From Bacteroidota bacterium (GTDB taxonomy: Bacteria > Bacteroidota > Bacteroidia > Bacteroidales > Lentimicrobiaceae), in NCBI GenBank assembly GCA_023434665.1, contig JAEYSM010000028.1, positions 1 to 64,000 on the forward strand: a stretch of DNA of 64,000 nucleotides, read 5' to 3'. The notes beneath the pieces were generated by a model. The model made no database searches, had not been told where the DNA came from, and saw only the letters and a list, made by a program, of their open reading frames with translations. Positions 55,823-64,000 of the stretch are shown one piece after another. Numbering within the stretch: the stretch's first letter is position 1; each line of letters starts with the position of its first letter. A program made the translations under genes and the position numbers.

Positions 55823-58516
55823 TTGAGGTACACTGGTTACTATTTTGATACGGTTTTTTGGGTAATCGTTAAGTTATTTTGGGCTATTTCCTTTATAATG
55901 GCATTGCAATTGCCTTTGTTTGCCCAAAACGACTCAGTTCTTCAATCGTTACCTGATACTACTGTCAGAGTGCTGCAATCAAACGATACTATTTATACAA
56001 ATGATTCGGTTTATATTAATGTGGGTGACACTTTGATGCAGAATAATTTGCCCGTCAATGAAGCTGCCGGAAAAAAAAGTGCCATAACCTCAAAAGTTGT
56101 ATATAGCGCAACAGATTCCATTCGGCTCGACCTTGAAAATCAAAAAGTATATCTCTACCGGGAAGCCGATATAAGTTATGAAAAGATAAAGCAAAAGGCT
56201 GGTTATGTGGAGATTGATTTTAATACAAATATTCTGACAGCAAAGCCTCTCATTGACTCGACAGGAACGGAAATCGGTTTACCTGAATTTTCCGAAGGTT
56301 CCCAGAGTTTTAAGTCGAAAGAGATGAGGTATAATTTTGATACCAAGAAAGGTCTGATCAAAAATGTAATAACTCAGGAAGGACAAGGATACCTCCATGG
56401 TGAGCTGGTCAAAAAAATGGACAATGATGTTAGTAACATGAGGGGAGGTGGATATACTACCTGTAACCTTGATCATCCTCACTTTAGTCTCAAATTTACA
56501 AAGGCTAAAGTAATACCTAACAATAAAATCGTAACCGGACCGGCCTATATGACAATTGAGGACGTACCTCTGCCTATAGTACTTCCATTTGGATTGTTCC
56601 CCAACAAACGGGGTCAAACATCGGGGATATTGATACCTACATATGGTGAATCGACCGAACGAGGCTTTTATCTTGAAAATGGAGGCTATTATTTTGGAAT
56701 TAATGAATATATGGAATTGCGCCTGATTGGAGATATTTATTCACGGGGCAGTTGGGCAGTTAAACCTACTTTTAATTATCGTAAACGTTATAAATTCAGC
56801 GGTAATCTGAACTTCAATTACGCAATAAATACTCAGGGAGTCAGGGAAACTGAAAGATTCCAGAAAACAAGAGATTTCAAGTTAATATGGACTCACAGGC
56901 AAGATCCAAAAGCACGGCCACGAAGCCAGTTTAATGCCAGTGTGAATTTTGGTACAAGAACTTTCTCGCGTTATAACCCGGTAAGTGTAAATGATCATCT
57001 CACAAACACCTATGGATCAAGTGTAAGCTACTCGACTTCATTTGGCGAACGTGTGAATATGACCGCTGCTCTTACTCATTCTCAAAATACAACCAACAAA
57101 ACAGTCAACTTAACATTGCCTAATATCTCTCTTGGCGTTAATACATTTTTCCCTTTCCGCAGACCTGATAAAGTATCAAACCTAAAGTGGTACGACAATA
57201 TCAGTATGAAGTACAATATGAATGCAAGAAATGAAGTAAATACGTATGATACTCTGATGTTTACCAATGCTATGCTTAAAAGTTTTGAGAACGGGATACA
57301 ACACACTATTCCTGTCAATCTGACACTCAAACTTTTAAAGTATTTCAGCTTTTCAAATTCAGTTAACTTCAATGAAAGATGGTATTCCAGCAGTATTACC
57401 AGGACATGGATGGATGAAACAGCGATTATTAACGGAGACACGGTTACAGGCTATGTTAGATTTGATACGGTTCCCGGATTTTATGCTGTTCACGAATACA
57501 ATTACAGTTCAGGCATTTCGACCAGCCTTTATGGTATGGTACAAATGAAAAAAGGTCCAGTAAGAGCGGTTAGGCATGTAATGAGACCATCTGTTAGTTT
57601 TTCGCTGAGACCAGATTTTGGTAGTTCTAGATTGGGATATTACCGAACCGTTCAAACTGATACTACAGGCCGTGTAGAACGTTATTCCATATTCCGTGAT
57701 GCAATTTATGGCACTCCTGCCGATGGCAGGTCAGGAATGCTGAATTTCAACATTACCAATAATCTCGAAATGAAGGTAAGGTCAAAAAGGGACACCATTA
57801 CGGGGATGAAGAAAGTTATGTTGATTGAAAATTTTTCAATTGGTACTTCGTATGATCTAGCAAAAGACTCACTACAATGGAGTCCACTGAGGATATCCGT
57901 AAGGACTACACTTTTCAAGAAATTGCAGATCAGCTATAGTTCAACATTCAATCCTTATATGACTGATGATAGGGGAAGACCTATAAACAGGTACGAATGG
58001 ACAGGAAATAATCGATTATTCAGAAGAGATAATTCTTCTTGGAATTTTTCTATGGCCTATAATTTCAGTTCAGGACAGAATAAAACCGGTGGCAGTACCA
58101 GTTCAGTGGTGGTTGCCTCGGAAGAAGCGCAGGAAATTATTGAAAATCCTGACGAATACATTAACTGGAACAATCCCTGGAATTTCAGTTTCAGCTACAA
58201 TCTGGGTTACAATGATTTTATCAGGTATCCTCAACGCAACTATGATCACAGGATTGTGCATACGATTGGAATTAATGGAGATATTAATGTAACTCCCAAA
58301 TGGAAGGTGAATTTCAGTTCAAATTACGACATAGAGAATAGTAAGCTATCATATGCTCAGGTTAGCGTATACCGAGACCTTCACTGCTGGGAAATGAGAT
58401 TTAACTGGATCCCTACCGGATACCTGAAAAGTTGGAACTTTTATATTAAAGTTAAGGCTGAAGTACTTCAGGATCTTAAACTTAATAGAAAGAAAGATTT
58501 CAGGGACAATTTATAA
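55823..58516 (+). CDS. LptD-like outer membrane lipopolysaccharide assembly protein
   Basis: 897 residues starting at a TTG codon: the only nearby in-frame ATG (residue 26) would leave no signal peptide, whereas the TTG gives one ending LPLFAQ. The N-terminal OstA-like beta-jelly roll (about 70-230) includes LENQKVYLYREADISYEKIK and YTTCNLDHPHFSLK. The barrel region opens with LPFGLFPNKRGQTSGILIPT, a strong LptD signature, and runs to the end with alternating aromatic strands. It would form the outer-membrane translocon that inserts lipopolysaccharide. Divergent from the amidase gene; a partner LptE was not seen. Confidence 0.9.
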   Translation: MRYTGYYFDTVFWVIVKLFWAISFIMALQLPLFAQNDSVLQSLPDTTVRVLQSNDTIYTNDSVYINVGDTLMQNNLPVNEAAGKKSAITSKVVYSATDSIRLDLENQKVYLYREADISYEKIKQKAGYVEIDFNTNILTAKPLIDSTGTEIGLPEFSEGSQSFKSKEMRYNFDTKKGLIKNVITQEGQGYLHGELVKKMDNDVSNMRGGGYTTCNLDHPHFSLKFTKAKVIPNNKIVTGPAYMTIEDVPLPIVLPFGLFPNKRGQTSGILIPTYGESTERGFYLENGGYYFGINEYMELRLIGDIYSRGSWAVKPTFNYRKRYKFSGNLNFNYAINTQGVRETERFQKTRDFKLIWTHRQDPKARPRSQFNASVNFGTRTFSRYNPVSVNDHLTNTYGSSVSYSTSFGERVNMTAALTHSQNTTNKTVNLTLPNISLGVNTFFPFRRPDKVSNLKWYDNISMKYNMNARNEVNTYDTLMFTNAMLKSFENGIQHTIPVNLTLKLLKYFSFSNSVNFNERWYSSSITRTWMDETAIINGDTVTGYVRFDTVPGFYAVHEYNYSSGISTSLYGMVQMKKGPVRAVRHVMRPSVSFSLRPDFGSSRLGYYRTVQTDTTGRVERYSIFRDAIYGTPADGRSGMLNFNITNNLEMKVRSKRDTITGMKKVMLIENFSIGTSYDLAKDSLQWSPLRISVRTTLFKKLQISYSSTFNPYMTDDRGRPINRYEWTGNNRLFRRDNSSWNFSMAYNFSSGQNKTGGSTSSVVVASEEAQEIIENPDEYINWNNPWNFSFSYNLGYNDFIRYPQRNYDHRIVHTIGINGDINVTPKWKVNFSSNYDIENSKLSYAQVSVYRDLHCWEMRFNWIPTGYLKSWNFYIKVKAEVLQDLKLNRKKDFRDNL

Positions 58517-58571
58517 AATCAGTAACTTTTATAATTCGCTCCCTTCATTGTTATACTGTTTAGCAAATTTA

Positions 58572-58579
58572 TACATTTG
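58572..58579 (+). promoter_or_regulatory. -7 promoter box (TACATTTG) directly before the ClC gene
   Basis: Perfect TAnnTTTG ending 5 nt before the ATG at 58585, with a TTG about 21 nt upstream (58548-58550) as a possible -33 element. Confidence 0.55.
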
Positions 58580-58584
58580 CAGCT

Positions 58585-60360
58585 ATGATATTTAACCTCT
58601 CGCTGATCAAACTTCAAAAGTGGCGGCTTAAGAATATAAGCCATCGCAATTTCGTGCTTTTTTTGAGTTTTGTGGTCGGTTTAATTAGTGGGCTTTCTGC
58701 AGTAGTTCTCAAAAATACAGTTTATTACACACATTATTTCTTAACAGAAGGCTTTGAAACTGAAGGGGCCAATTTTCTTCTGCTTCTCTATCCTCTTTTT
58801 GGGATGGCTCTTACAGTTCTTTTTGTAAAATACATTGTTAAAGATGATATTTCACATGGCATAAGCAAGATATTATACTCTATTAGCCGGAACAACAGTC
58901 ATCTAAAACCTCACAATAACTACTCTTCTTTAATTGGCAGTACTTTGACTGTTGGTTTCGGAGGATCAGTTGGTCTTGAAGCTCCGATAGTACTTACCGG
59001 AGCATCAATTGGATCAAATCTGGCGAGGACAATGAGAATGGACTACCGTACCAATACATTGATGATTGGCTGTGGTGCTGCCGGTGCAATCGCCAGTATT
59101 TTTAATGCTCCGATTGCGGGAATTCTTTTTGGGTTGGAAGTACTGATGCTCGATCTGACAATGGGCTCGCTGATACCGCTGTTAATTGCATCAATAACCG
59201 GAGCTACACTCAGTTCGCTTCTTATGGGAAAAACGGTGCTCTTTGCTTTTTTCTCAGTTGCCCCATTCAACCTGAATAATATCCCCCATTATATACTCTT
59301 AGGAATAGTAGCAGGCTTGGTATCCCTTTACTTTGTAAGGGCTAACCGTTATATAGAATCGAGACTTGAAACGATAAAAAGACCATTCAGAAAACTACTT
59401 ATTGCAGGGGTAGTCGTAAGTCTCTTGATATTCCTGTTCCCTCCATTATATGGTGAAGGTTATGATATTCTGACAGATATATTAAATGGCCGTGGTGAAA
59501 ACCTTTTTAATGGAAGCTTATTTTATAGTTTCAAAAATAACACATGGCTGTTTCTGCTTTTCGTTGTATTGGTTTTATTCCTGAAAGTTATAGCAATGGC
59601 TTTTACAACTGGTGGAGGCGGTGTAGGTGGTGTATTTGCTCCTTCCTTATTTATGGGTGGAGTTACAGGTTACTTTGTCGCTAAAGCAATTAACATCTTT
59701 AAAGTTATTGACCTCCCTGAAAGCAATTTTGCCCTGGCTGGTATGGCCGGCGTCATGGCTGCTGTTATGCATGCTCCTCTTACTGCTATCTTTCTAATTG
59801 CTGAAATAACCGGTGGATACGAGTTTTTTCTACCTCTAATGATCACTGCAACTATATCTTATCTAACCATAAACCTTTACGAGCATCATAATATATATGC
59901 CAAAAGCCTTGCTGAAAGAGGTGAGTTAATTACACACGATAAGGACAAGGCCGCTTTATCAAGGATGAAAATCACCAAATTGGTTGAGCACAATTTCCTT
60001 ATTGTAAAGCCGGATAATACACTTGGAGAATTGGTTAAAGTGATTGCCCGATCAGAACGTAATGTTTTTCCGGTAGTTGATGATGAGAATAATTTCCTGG
60101 GAGTTGTGTTTATTAATGAAATCAGGAATATCATTTTTGACACTAATATCTATAACACTACATACGTACGTGACCTAATGTTCATGCCTGATACCTTGAT
60201 AAATCTTGATGCTACAATGGAAGATGTTGCACGAAAATTTAATGAAACTTCTCATTATAATTTACCGGTATTAAATAATGGGAAGTACATAGGTTTTGTC
60301 TCCCGGGCTAACGTATTCTCATCTTATAGAAATTTGGTAAAAGAATTTTCTCAGGAATGA
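58585..60360 (+). CDS. ClC-family chloride channel or transporter with CBS domain pair
   Basis: 591 residues. ClC core (about 20-435) with the selectivity-filter segments: GFGGSVGLEAPIVLTGASIG (gating Glu retained, divergent form of GxEGP), a helix-N segment TTGGGGVGGVFAPSLFMGG, and APIAGILFGLEV between them. The first filter motif (GSGIP in E. coli) is altered to SHGIS. Two CBS domains (about 450-585; IVKPDNTLGELVKVIARSER, VFPVVDDENNFLGVVFI) probably sense adenosine nucleotides. Direction and mechanism (channel or H+/Cl- exchange) cannot be told. Its stop overlaps the next start by 4 nt. Confidence 0.92.
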   Translation: MIFNLSLIKLQKWRLKNISHRNFVLFLSFVVGLISGLSAVVLKNTVYYTHYFLTEGFETEGANFLLLLYPLFGMALTVLFVKYIVKDDISHGISKILYSISRNNSHLKPHNNYSSLIGSTLTVGFGGSVGLEAPIVLTGASIGSNLARTMRMDYRTNTLMIGCGAAGAIASIFNAPIAGILFGLEVLMLDLTMGSLIPLLIASITGATLSSLLMGKTVLFAFFSVAPFNLNNIPHYILLGIVAGLVSLYFVRANRYIESRLETIKRPFRKLLIAGVVVSLLIFLFPPLYGEGYDILTDILNGRGENLFNGSLFYSFKNNTWLFLLFVVLVLFLKVIAMAFTTGGGGVGGVFAPSLFMGGVTGYFVAKAINIFKVIDLPESNFALAGMAGVMAAVMHAPLTAIFLIAEITGGYEFFLPLMITATISYLTINLYEHHNIYAKSLAERGELITHDKDKAALSRMKITKLVEHNFLIVKPDNTLGELVKVIARSERNVFPVVDDENNFLGVVFINEIRNIIFDTNIYNTTYVRDLMFMPDTLINLDATMEDVARKFNETSHYNLPVLNNGKYIGFVSRANVFSSYRNLVKEFSQE

Positions 60361-61088
60361 AAAGCTTAGAATCAGATTTATACAGTTTTAAAAAGATATC
60401 TCCATTCCTGGTTACCGTTTTTATCTATTTGTCAGGGCTGGCAACGGCATTGATACTTTGGGGATACCATGAAAGTTTCCTATTTCTGAATACGGACAAG
60501 ATAGTATGGCTTGACCAACCGATGTTTATAATTACCCATCTTGGGGATTCCCTGATTCTTGTTTCCATACTTAGCCTTTTACTTATAAATAAAAAGCCTG
60601 AGGTTGTTATAAGTTTAATAGTAGTTGTTTTAATTACAGGCTTGACAGGGCAATTATTAAAGTCCTATGCTTTTGAAGGTTGGGATAGACCCTTGCGGCA
60701 TTTTAAAGAAAGTCCGATTGTACATACCTTACCATTCTACCGGCTATTCCATAACAGTTTCCCATCAGGGCATAGTATAACTGCCATGTCAGCTTTTACA
60801 ACTCTGGTATATGGTTTAAAACCTGGGAAAAATTACCAGGTAGGTATTGCCCTGATAGCTTGTCTTGTTAGTTACAGCAGAATCTATTTGGGAGTTCATT
60901 TCCCGGGTGATGTTTTGGCCGGAAGCCTTCTTGGCATTTTATTGACCTTACTTATTATAAAAATCGTGTTTCCATTCAGCTGCCGTTTGAATATTAAAAA
61001 ACCAGTAAGGGTTGCGATTTTTTTACTAGCCTTAGGTTCTCTAATTGCCGGCACATGGTTATTAAGAGTATACTATCCCCTAATCTGA
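60357..61088 (+). CDS. PAP2-superfamily membrane phosphatase
   Basis: 243 residues, about six membrane helices. Catalytic motifs: C2 SFPSGHSITAMSAF (His in PSGH), C3 SRIYLGVHFPGDVLAG (SR-x5-H-x3-D), and an extended C1 with KSYAFEGWDRP, where eight residues separate Lys and Arg-Pro instead of the usual six. The family hydrolyses lipid phosphates or undecaprenyl pyrophosphate at the outer leaflet of the membrane. Start codon overlaps the ClC stop in ATGA (60357-60360), so translation is coupled. Confidence 0.9.
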   Translation: MKSLESDLYSFKKISPFLVTVFIYLSGLATALILWGYHESFLFLNTDKIVWLDQPMFIITHLGDSLILVSILSLLLINKKPEVVISLIVVVLITGLTGQLLKSYAFEGWDRPLRHFKESPIVHTLPFYRLFHNSFPSGHSITAMSAFTTLVYGLKPGKNYQVGIALIACLVSYSRIYLGVHFPGDVLAGSLLGILLTLLIIKIVFPFSCRLNIKKPVRVAIFLLALGSLIAGTWLLRVYYPLI

Positions 61089-61159
61089 AATACACTAAGT
61101 AAAAATACGTAGTATATCGAATTATCATTCTACAAAATCCGTTCTTCAAGAATCACTTT

Positions 61160-61175
61160 TACGTATTAATACGTA
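61160..61175. promoter_or_regulatory. Perfect 16-bp palindrome TACGTATTAATACGTA
   Basis: Exact palindrome made of two TACGTA hexamers around TTAA, about 91 nt before the small GNAT gene. A third TACGTA lies at 61106-61111. The symmetry suggests a binding site for a dimeric regulator; TACGTA-like half-sites are bound by some LuxR/FixJ-type proteins, but the actual factor is unknown. Confidence 0.5.
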
Positions 61176-61265
61176 TTTTGATGACTGACATGTATAGAAT
61201 GGACTTTTCTTTCGTAATTTCACATCACCAAAATCGTATCAATCAATCATTTTTACTTTCATTTT

Positions 61266-61559
61266 ATGCAGCTACAGATTAAAAAACATATTGAAGTGGT
61301 TGACAAGGGCAATATGTTTGCAATCGAAACAGAATCCGAGACCTCCTACTTGAAATATCATATCTATAAGGATACTATTGAACTGTATTCAGCTTATGTA
61401 CCGGAAGTTTTAAGAGGTAATGGTCATGCAGCTTCATTGATTTTGTTTGCAATGCAATTTGCTGTACTAAATGGCTATTGGGTAGTTCCTGCCTGTCCGG
61501 CAGTCAGGGAATATATTCGCCAATTCCCAGAATGGATCTACATAGTAAAACATTTATAA
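61266..61559 (+). CDS. Small GNAT-fold acetyltransferase (YjdJ-like)
   Basis: 97 residues. Single-domain mini-GNAT: a short beta lead (FAIETESETSYLKYHIY), LYSAYVPEVLRGNGHAASLI with the acetyl-CoA-binding pattern R-G-x-G-x-A, and the closing VVPACPAVREYIRQFPEW typical of the YjdJ/YidJ group, where C-P-x-v-r-e-Y-i is conserved. Function in this group is largely unknown; small-molecule or protein acetylation is inferred from the fold. A TACGTA palindrome lies upstream. Confidence 0.88.
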   Translation: MQLQIKKHIEVVDKGNMFAIETESETSYLKYHIYKDTIELYSAYVPEVLRGNGHAASLILFAMQFAVLNGYWVVPACPAVREYIRQFPEWIYIVKHL

Positions 61560-61636
61560 CCACTATCTTTTCCTTTCTTGCACTTTTTTAACCATTAGCA
61601 GGTTCTGTGTGTTTTGTTATTACGACACCATGAACA

Positions 61637-64000
61637 ATGAGTACTAATAAGTTAAAATTTCCTATCCGAAGTCTCCAGGCCAATATTTTCGTTCTCTTCC
61701 TGATAACCCTGGCAGCTGTTCTTACTGCCGCATACTTCGTAAGAGAGAATGAGAAAGTTTTAAGGAGAACCTTGAATGAACTCTCAAATCCAGATGTTGA
61801 ATTAGCACTTTTGCGTGAGATCCTTTCATCTCTCACTGAGGCAGAAAATAAACTCAGATACTTTACACTGACAAATGATACAACTTATTTTAATCAGTAC
61901 AACAATCTTATTGATACCATTGAAAATAACATTGATTTACTTCAAATGAGTTACACTCATGATTCCTTGACAAGCAATCATCTTTTTCAGGTAAAGGACC
62001 TGTTGAACCAGAGAAAGGACCTGATAATATCATATAACCAAACAAAACAGGATCAGGCAGCATTTGATTTTGCGGATATTGCTTTCAGTACAATAAGGAA
62101 AGGCACTCCCGATTCGTTGATAAGCAGGACCAATACAAGTACTACAATAATTACAACTTACGATACTTTAGAGGCAATCCCTGACACATTAGAAAGTAAA
62201 AGAAAGAATAGAGGCTTGATTGGTAAGATAAAAGGAGTTTTTTCCAAGAGTGATACGCCAAAAAAAGAAACTCAGCTCCCTGATCCCATCATTCGTTCAA
62301 CAACAAGTATTCAGTTTGATACATCCATGATAAAGCCTTCTGATAGTATTAAAATGGGTCACATTGAGCAAGAGCTAAGTCAAATAAAAGCTAAAGACCA
62401 GAGATACTATCTTGATTTAAGAAGAAAAGAGCTCAATATGCTGCAGAATAGTTCTTTGGTAATTAATCAGGTTACTGAAATCTTCAACAGGCTTGAAAAG
62501 AATGTATTACATGAAAATGAAATCAGATCACAGCAAGCCCGCAACAATGCTTCAAAATCACTTTTTTTGATTGGGGTTACCAGTATTGCTGCATTATTAA
62601 TAATTCTAATTCTTGTTTTACTAATACTGAACAATTTGCGTCGTAGCAACCATTATCGCAAGGAATTATTGAAAGCAAATACACAGGCAATAGAACTGGC
62701 TAAAGTGAAAGAAGAATTTCTTTCGAACATGAGTCATGAAATCAGAACCCCTTTAAATGCTATAATTGGTTTCTCAAACCAACTGTTGAATACAAAATTA
62801 ACCCCTGATCAAACCCGATATCTTGATGCTGTTCAGAAGTCATCAGTACATTTACTCGAAACAGTGAATGATATTCTTGATCTTTCGCGCCTGGTAGCTG
62901 GCAAATTTCATATCGATAAGGTGCATTTTAAACCCGGTGAAGTCTTGAATGATGTAATCAGGCCATTTCAACTTCAGGCTAAAGACAAAGGTTTGAAATT
63001 CACAGAAGTCTGTGATTACGATTCAAATCTGGTACTATTAGGCGATCCTGTGAGATTGAGGCAAATCCTTTACAATTTACTGAGCAATGCTTTAAAGTTC
63101 ACTAGAGAAGGTGAGATCATTTTCATTTGCTCGATTAAAATAGAAGGTAATTTAGCAAATGCTAAAATGTCAGTTAAGGATTCCGGGATAGGAATTGAAG
63201 CCCATAAACTGGAGTCAATTTTTGAAGATTTTCAACAGGTTGAGACTTCTTCTGCAAGATCATTTGGAGGATCAGGATTAGGTCTTGCAATTAGCAGAAG
63301 ATTAGCACGGCTTCAGGGTGGAGATATAATAGTTGAAAGTAAGCCGGAAGAAGGATCCACCTTTTGTCTTTTAATTTCATATATCGTTGTGAATGACAAT
63401 CGGGATGAAATAATAACAGAACCAGATCAACCAAGCCAATGGAGCATGAATGAAGAGATTCTGAAGGGGGCCAGAGTCTTAGTTGTTGATGATGACGAAT
63501 TCAATATTCTGCTGTCAAGAATAATTACCGAAAATCATGGCATGAGCATTCAAATTGCAAAAAATGGTTATGAAGCAGAATCACTTATTGCCAAAGAAAG
63601 TTTTGACCTGATTATGACCGATCTTCAGATGCCGGGACTTAGTGGAATTGATTTAATAAATTATATAAGAAATCATTCAGATCCGGCAATCTCACGAGTA
63701 CCTGTAATTGCATTTACTGCTAATAAAAAGGAGCGATTTGATGATGAGTTGATTTCTTTAGGGTTCAATGAAGTACTACAAAAACCTGTTCCTGAAAATG
63801 AGTTTCTCAATAGAATTTCTCATTATGTAATTACTCACCCTTTAACTGAGCACAACCATGATCCAATTCAAACAATGAAAAGCTCAAGAACAGAATCTGT
63901 ATCACTTGTTTCTTACGATTTGTCTCATGTCAAAGCTTTTTCAGCAGGAAAACCGGAAATACAAAAAGAGATTTTACGGTCATTTATAATATCATCGAAT
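61637..64000 (+). CDS. Hybrid sensor histidine kinase/response regulator (cut by window end)
   Basis: 788 codons read in one open frame from the ATG at 61637 to the window end, no stop reached. An earlier ATG at 61630 is in another frame and stops after five codons. Membrane helix about 13-34, an extracytoplasmic part about 35-307 that is mainly helical but includes a Ser/Thr/Lys-rich insertion (about 165-240), second helix about 308-330, HisKA with His367 (SNMSHEIRTPLNAIIGFSNQ), HATPase (LLSNALKFT, DSGIGIE, GGSGLGLAISRR), receiver domain about 610-735 with Asp662 (LIMTDLQMPG) and KP in EVLQKPVPE, then the start of a probable HPt domain (from about 760). A phosphorelay sensor; the target is unknown. 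Confidence 0.9.
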   Translation, partial: MSTNKLKFPIRSLQANIFVLFLITLAAVLTAAYFVRENEKVLRRTLNELSNPDVELALLREILSSLTEAENKLRYFTLTNDTTYFNQYNNLIDTIENNIDLLQMSYTHDSLTSNHLFQVKDLLNQRKDLIISYNQTKQDQAAFDFADIAFSTIRKGTPDSLISRTNTSTTIITTYDTLEAIPDTLESKRKNRGLIGKIKGVFSKSDTPKKETQLPDPIIRSTTSIQFDTSMIKPSDSIKMGHIEQELSQIKAKDQRYYLDLRRKELNMLQNSSLVINQVTEIFNRLEKNVLHENEIRSQQARNNASKSLFLIGVTSIAALLIILILVLLILNNLRRSNHYRKELLKANTQAIELAKVKEEFLSNMSHEIRTPLNAIIGFSNQLLNTKLTPDQTRYLDAVQKSSVHLLETVNDILDLSRLVAGKFHIDKVHFKPGEVLNDVIRPFQLQAKDKGLKFTEVCDYDSNLVLLGDPVRLRQILYNLLSNALKFTREGEIIFICSIKIEGNLANAKMSVKDSGIGIEAHKLESIFEDFQQVETSSARSFGGSGLGLAISRRLARLQGGDIIVESKPEEGSTFCLLISYIVVNDNRDEIITEPDQPSQWSMNEEILKGARVLVVDDDEFNILLSRIITENHGMSIQIAKNGYEAESLIAKESFDLIMTDLQMPGLSGIDLINYIRNHSDPAISRVPVIAFTANKKERFDDELISLGFNEVLQKPVPENEFLNRISHYVITHPLTEHNHDPIQTMKSSRTESVSLVSYDLSHVKAFSAGKPEIQKEILRSFIISSN

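Noticed and set aside
1..64000. tRNA, rRNA, CRISPR array or prophage genes
   Set aside because: The gaps between genes are short and were read through. None contains a tRNA-like TTCGA arm with an acceptor pair, rRNA-like sequence or regularly spaced repeats. A computed scan (tRNAscan-SE, Infernal) would settle small RNAs I could miss.

Overview
The window looks like chromosomal core DNA from a Bacteroidota bacterium, most likely an anaerobic or facultative Bacteroidales/Marinilabiliales-type lineage. The grounds are: two SusC/SusD-type outer-membrane uptake pairs; proteins ending in type IX secretion sorting domains (one type A, one type B); a spoT-fur-purA block in an order I recall from this phylum; AT-rich DNA with almost no Shine-Dalgarno sequences; and repeated TAnnTTTG boxes, the -7 element of the Bacteroidota primary sigma factor, just upstream of many genes. 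The exact genus cannot be told from the sequence. I saw no rRNA, tRNA, CRISPR array, insertion sequence or prophage gene.

Layout. 1-7.4 kb: a secreted Asp-box protein, a divergent GNAT-like protein, an LptF/LptG permease and two GT4 glycosyltransferases. 7.4-14.8 kb: a TPR sensor kinase, then ettA-hisS-hutH and a small membrane protein. 14.8-26.2 kb: two SusC/SusD loci whose SusC genes share an almost identical 5' end and similar long leaders. 26.3-34.7 kb (mostly minus strand): ornithine aminotransferase, a lipoprotein, ccmB-ccmC-ccmD-ccmE (with a 52-residue ccmD), purA, fur and a bifunctional (p)ppGpp enzyme. 34.8-40.6 kb: a large type-B T9SS substrate, gapA and lepA. 40.7-46.4 kb: a histidine kinase/LuxR-type response regulator pair, then an ECF sigma factor, a probable anti-sigma protein and a GIN-domain (DUF2807) beta-barrel protein. 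46.5-50.6 kb: yebC and a fermentative pta-hydroxyacyl-CoA dehydrogenase-ackA operon. 50.6-58.5 kb: an envelope block (OstA/LptA-like, DUF389, MCE/MlaD-like, amidase, LptD-like). 58.5-64 kb: a ClC channel with CBS domains overlapping a PAP2 phosphatase, a tiny GNAT and a hybrid histidine kinase cut by the window end.

How the genes fit together. Envelope biogenesis dominates: LptF/G, OstA-like and LptD-like proteins belong to the lipopolysaccharide export bridge, the MCE protein to lipid trafficking and the amidase to peptidoglycan remodelling. The SusC/D pairs and the T9SS substrates serve polymer capture and degradation, and pta-ackA yields ATP by acetate formation. The ccm genes assemble c-type cytochromes, but ccmA, ccmF and ccmH are not in the window.

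No wholly new system stands out. The most interesting places are the ECF sigma/duplicated anti-sigma/GIN-barrel module, the shared leaders and 5' ends of the two SusC genes, a perfect 16-bp TACGTA palindrome upstream of the tiny GNAT gene, a CxxxY-type CcmE, a Fur protein without its structural-zinc cysteines, and promoter boxes placed so close to lepA and the ClC gene that their transcripts may be leaderless.
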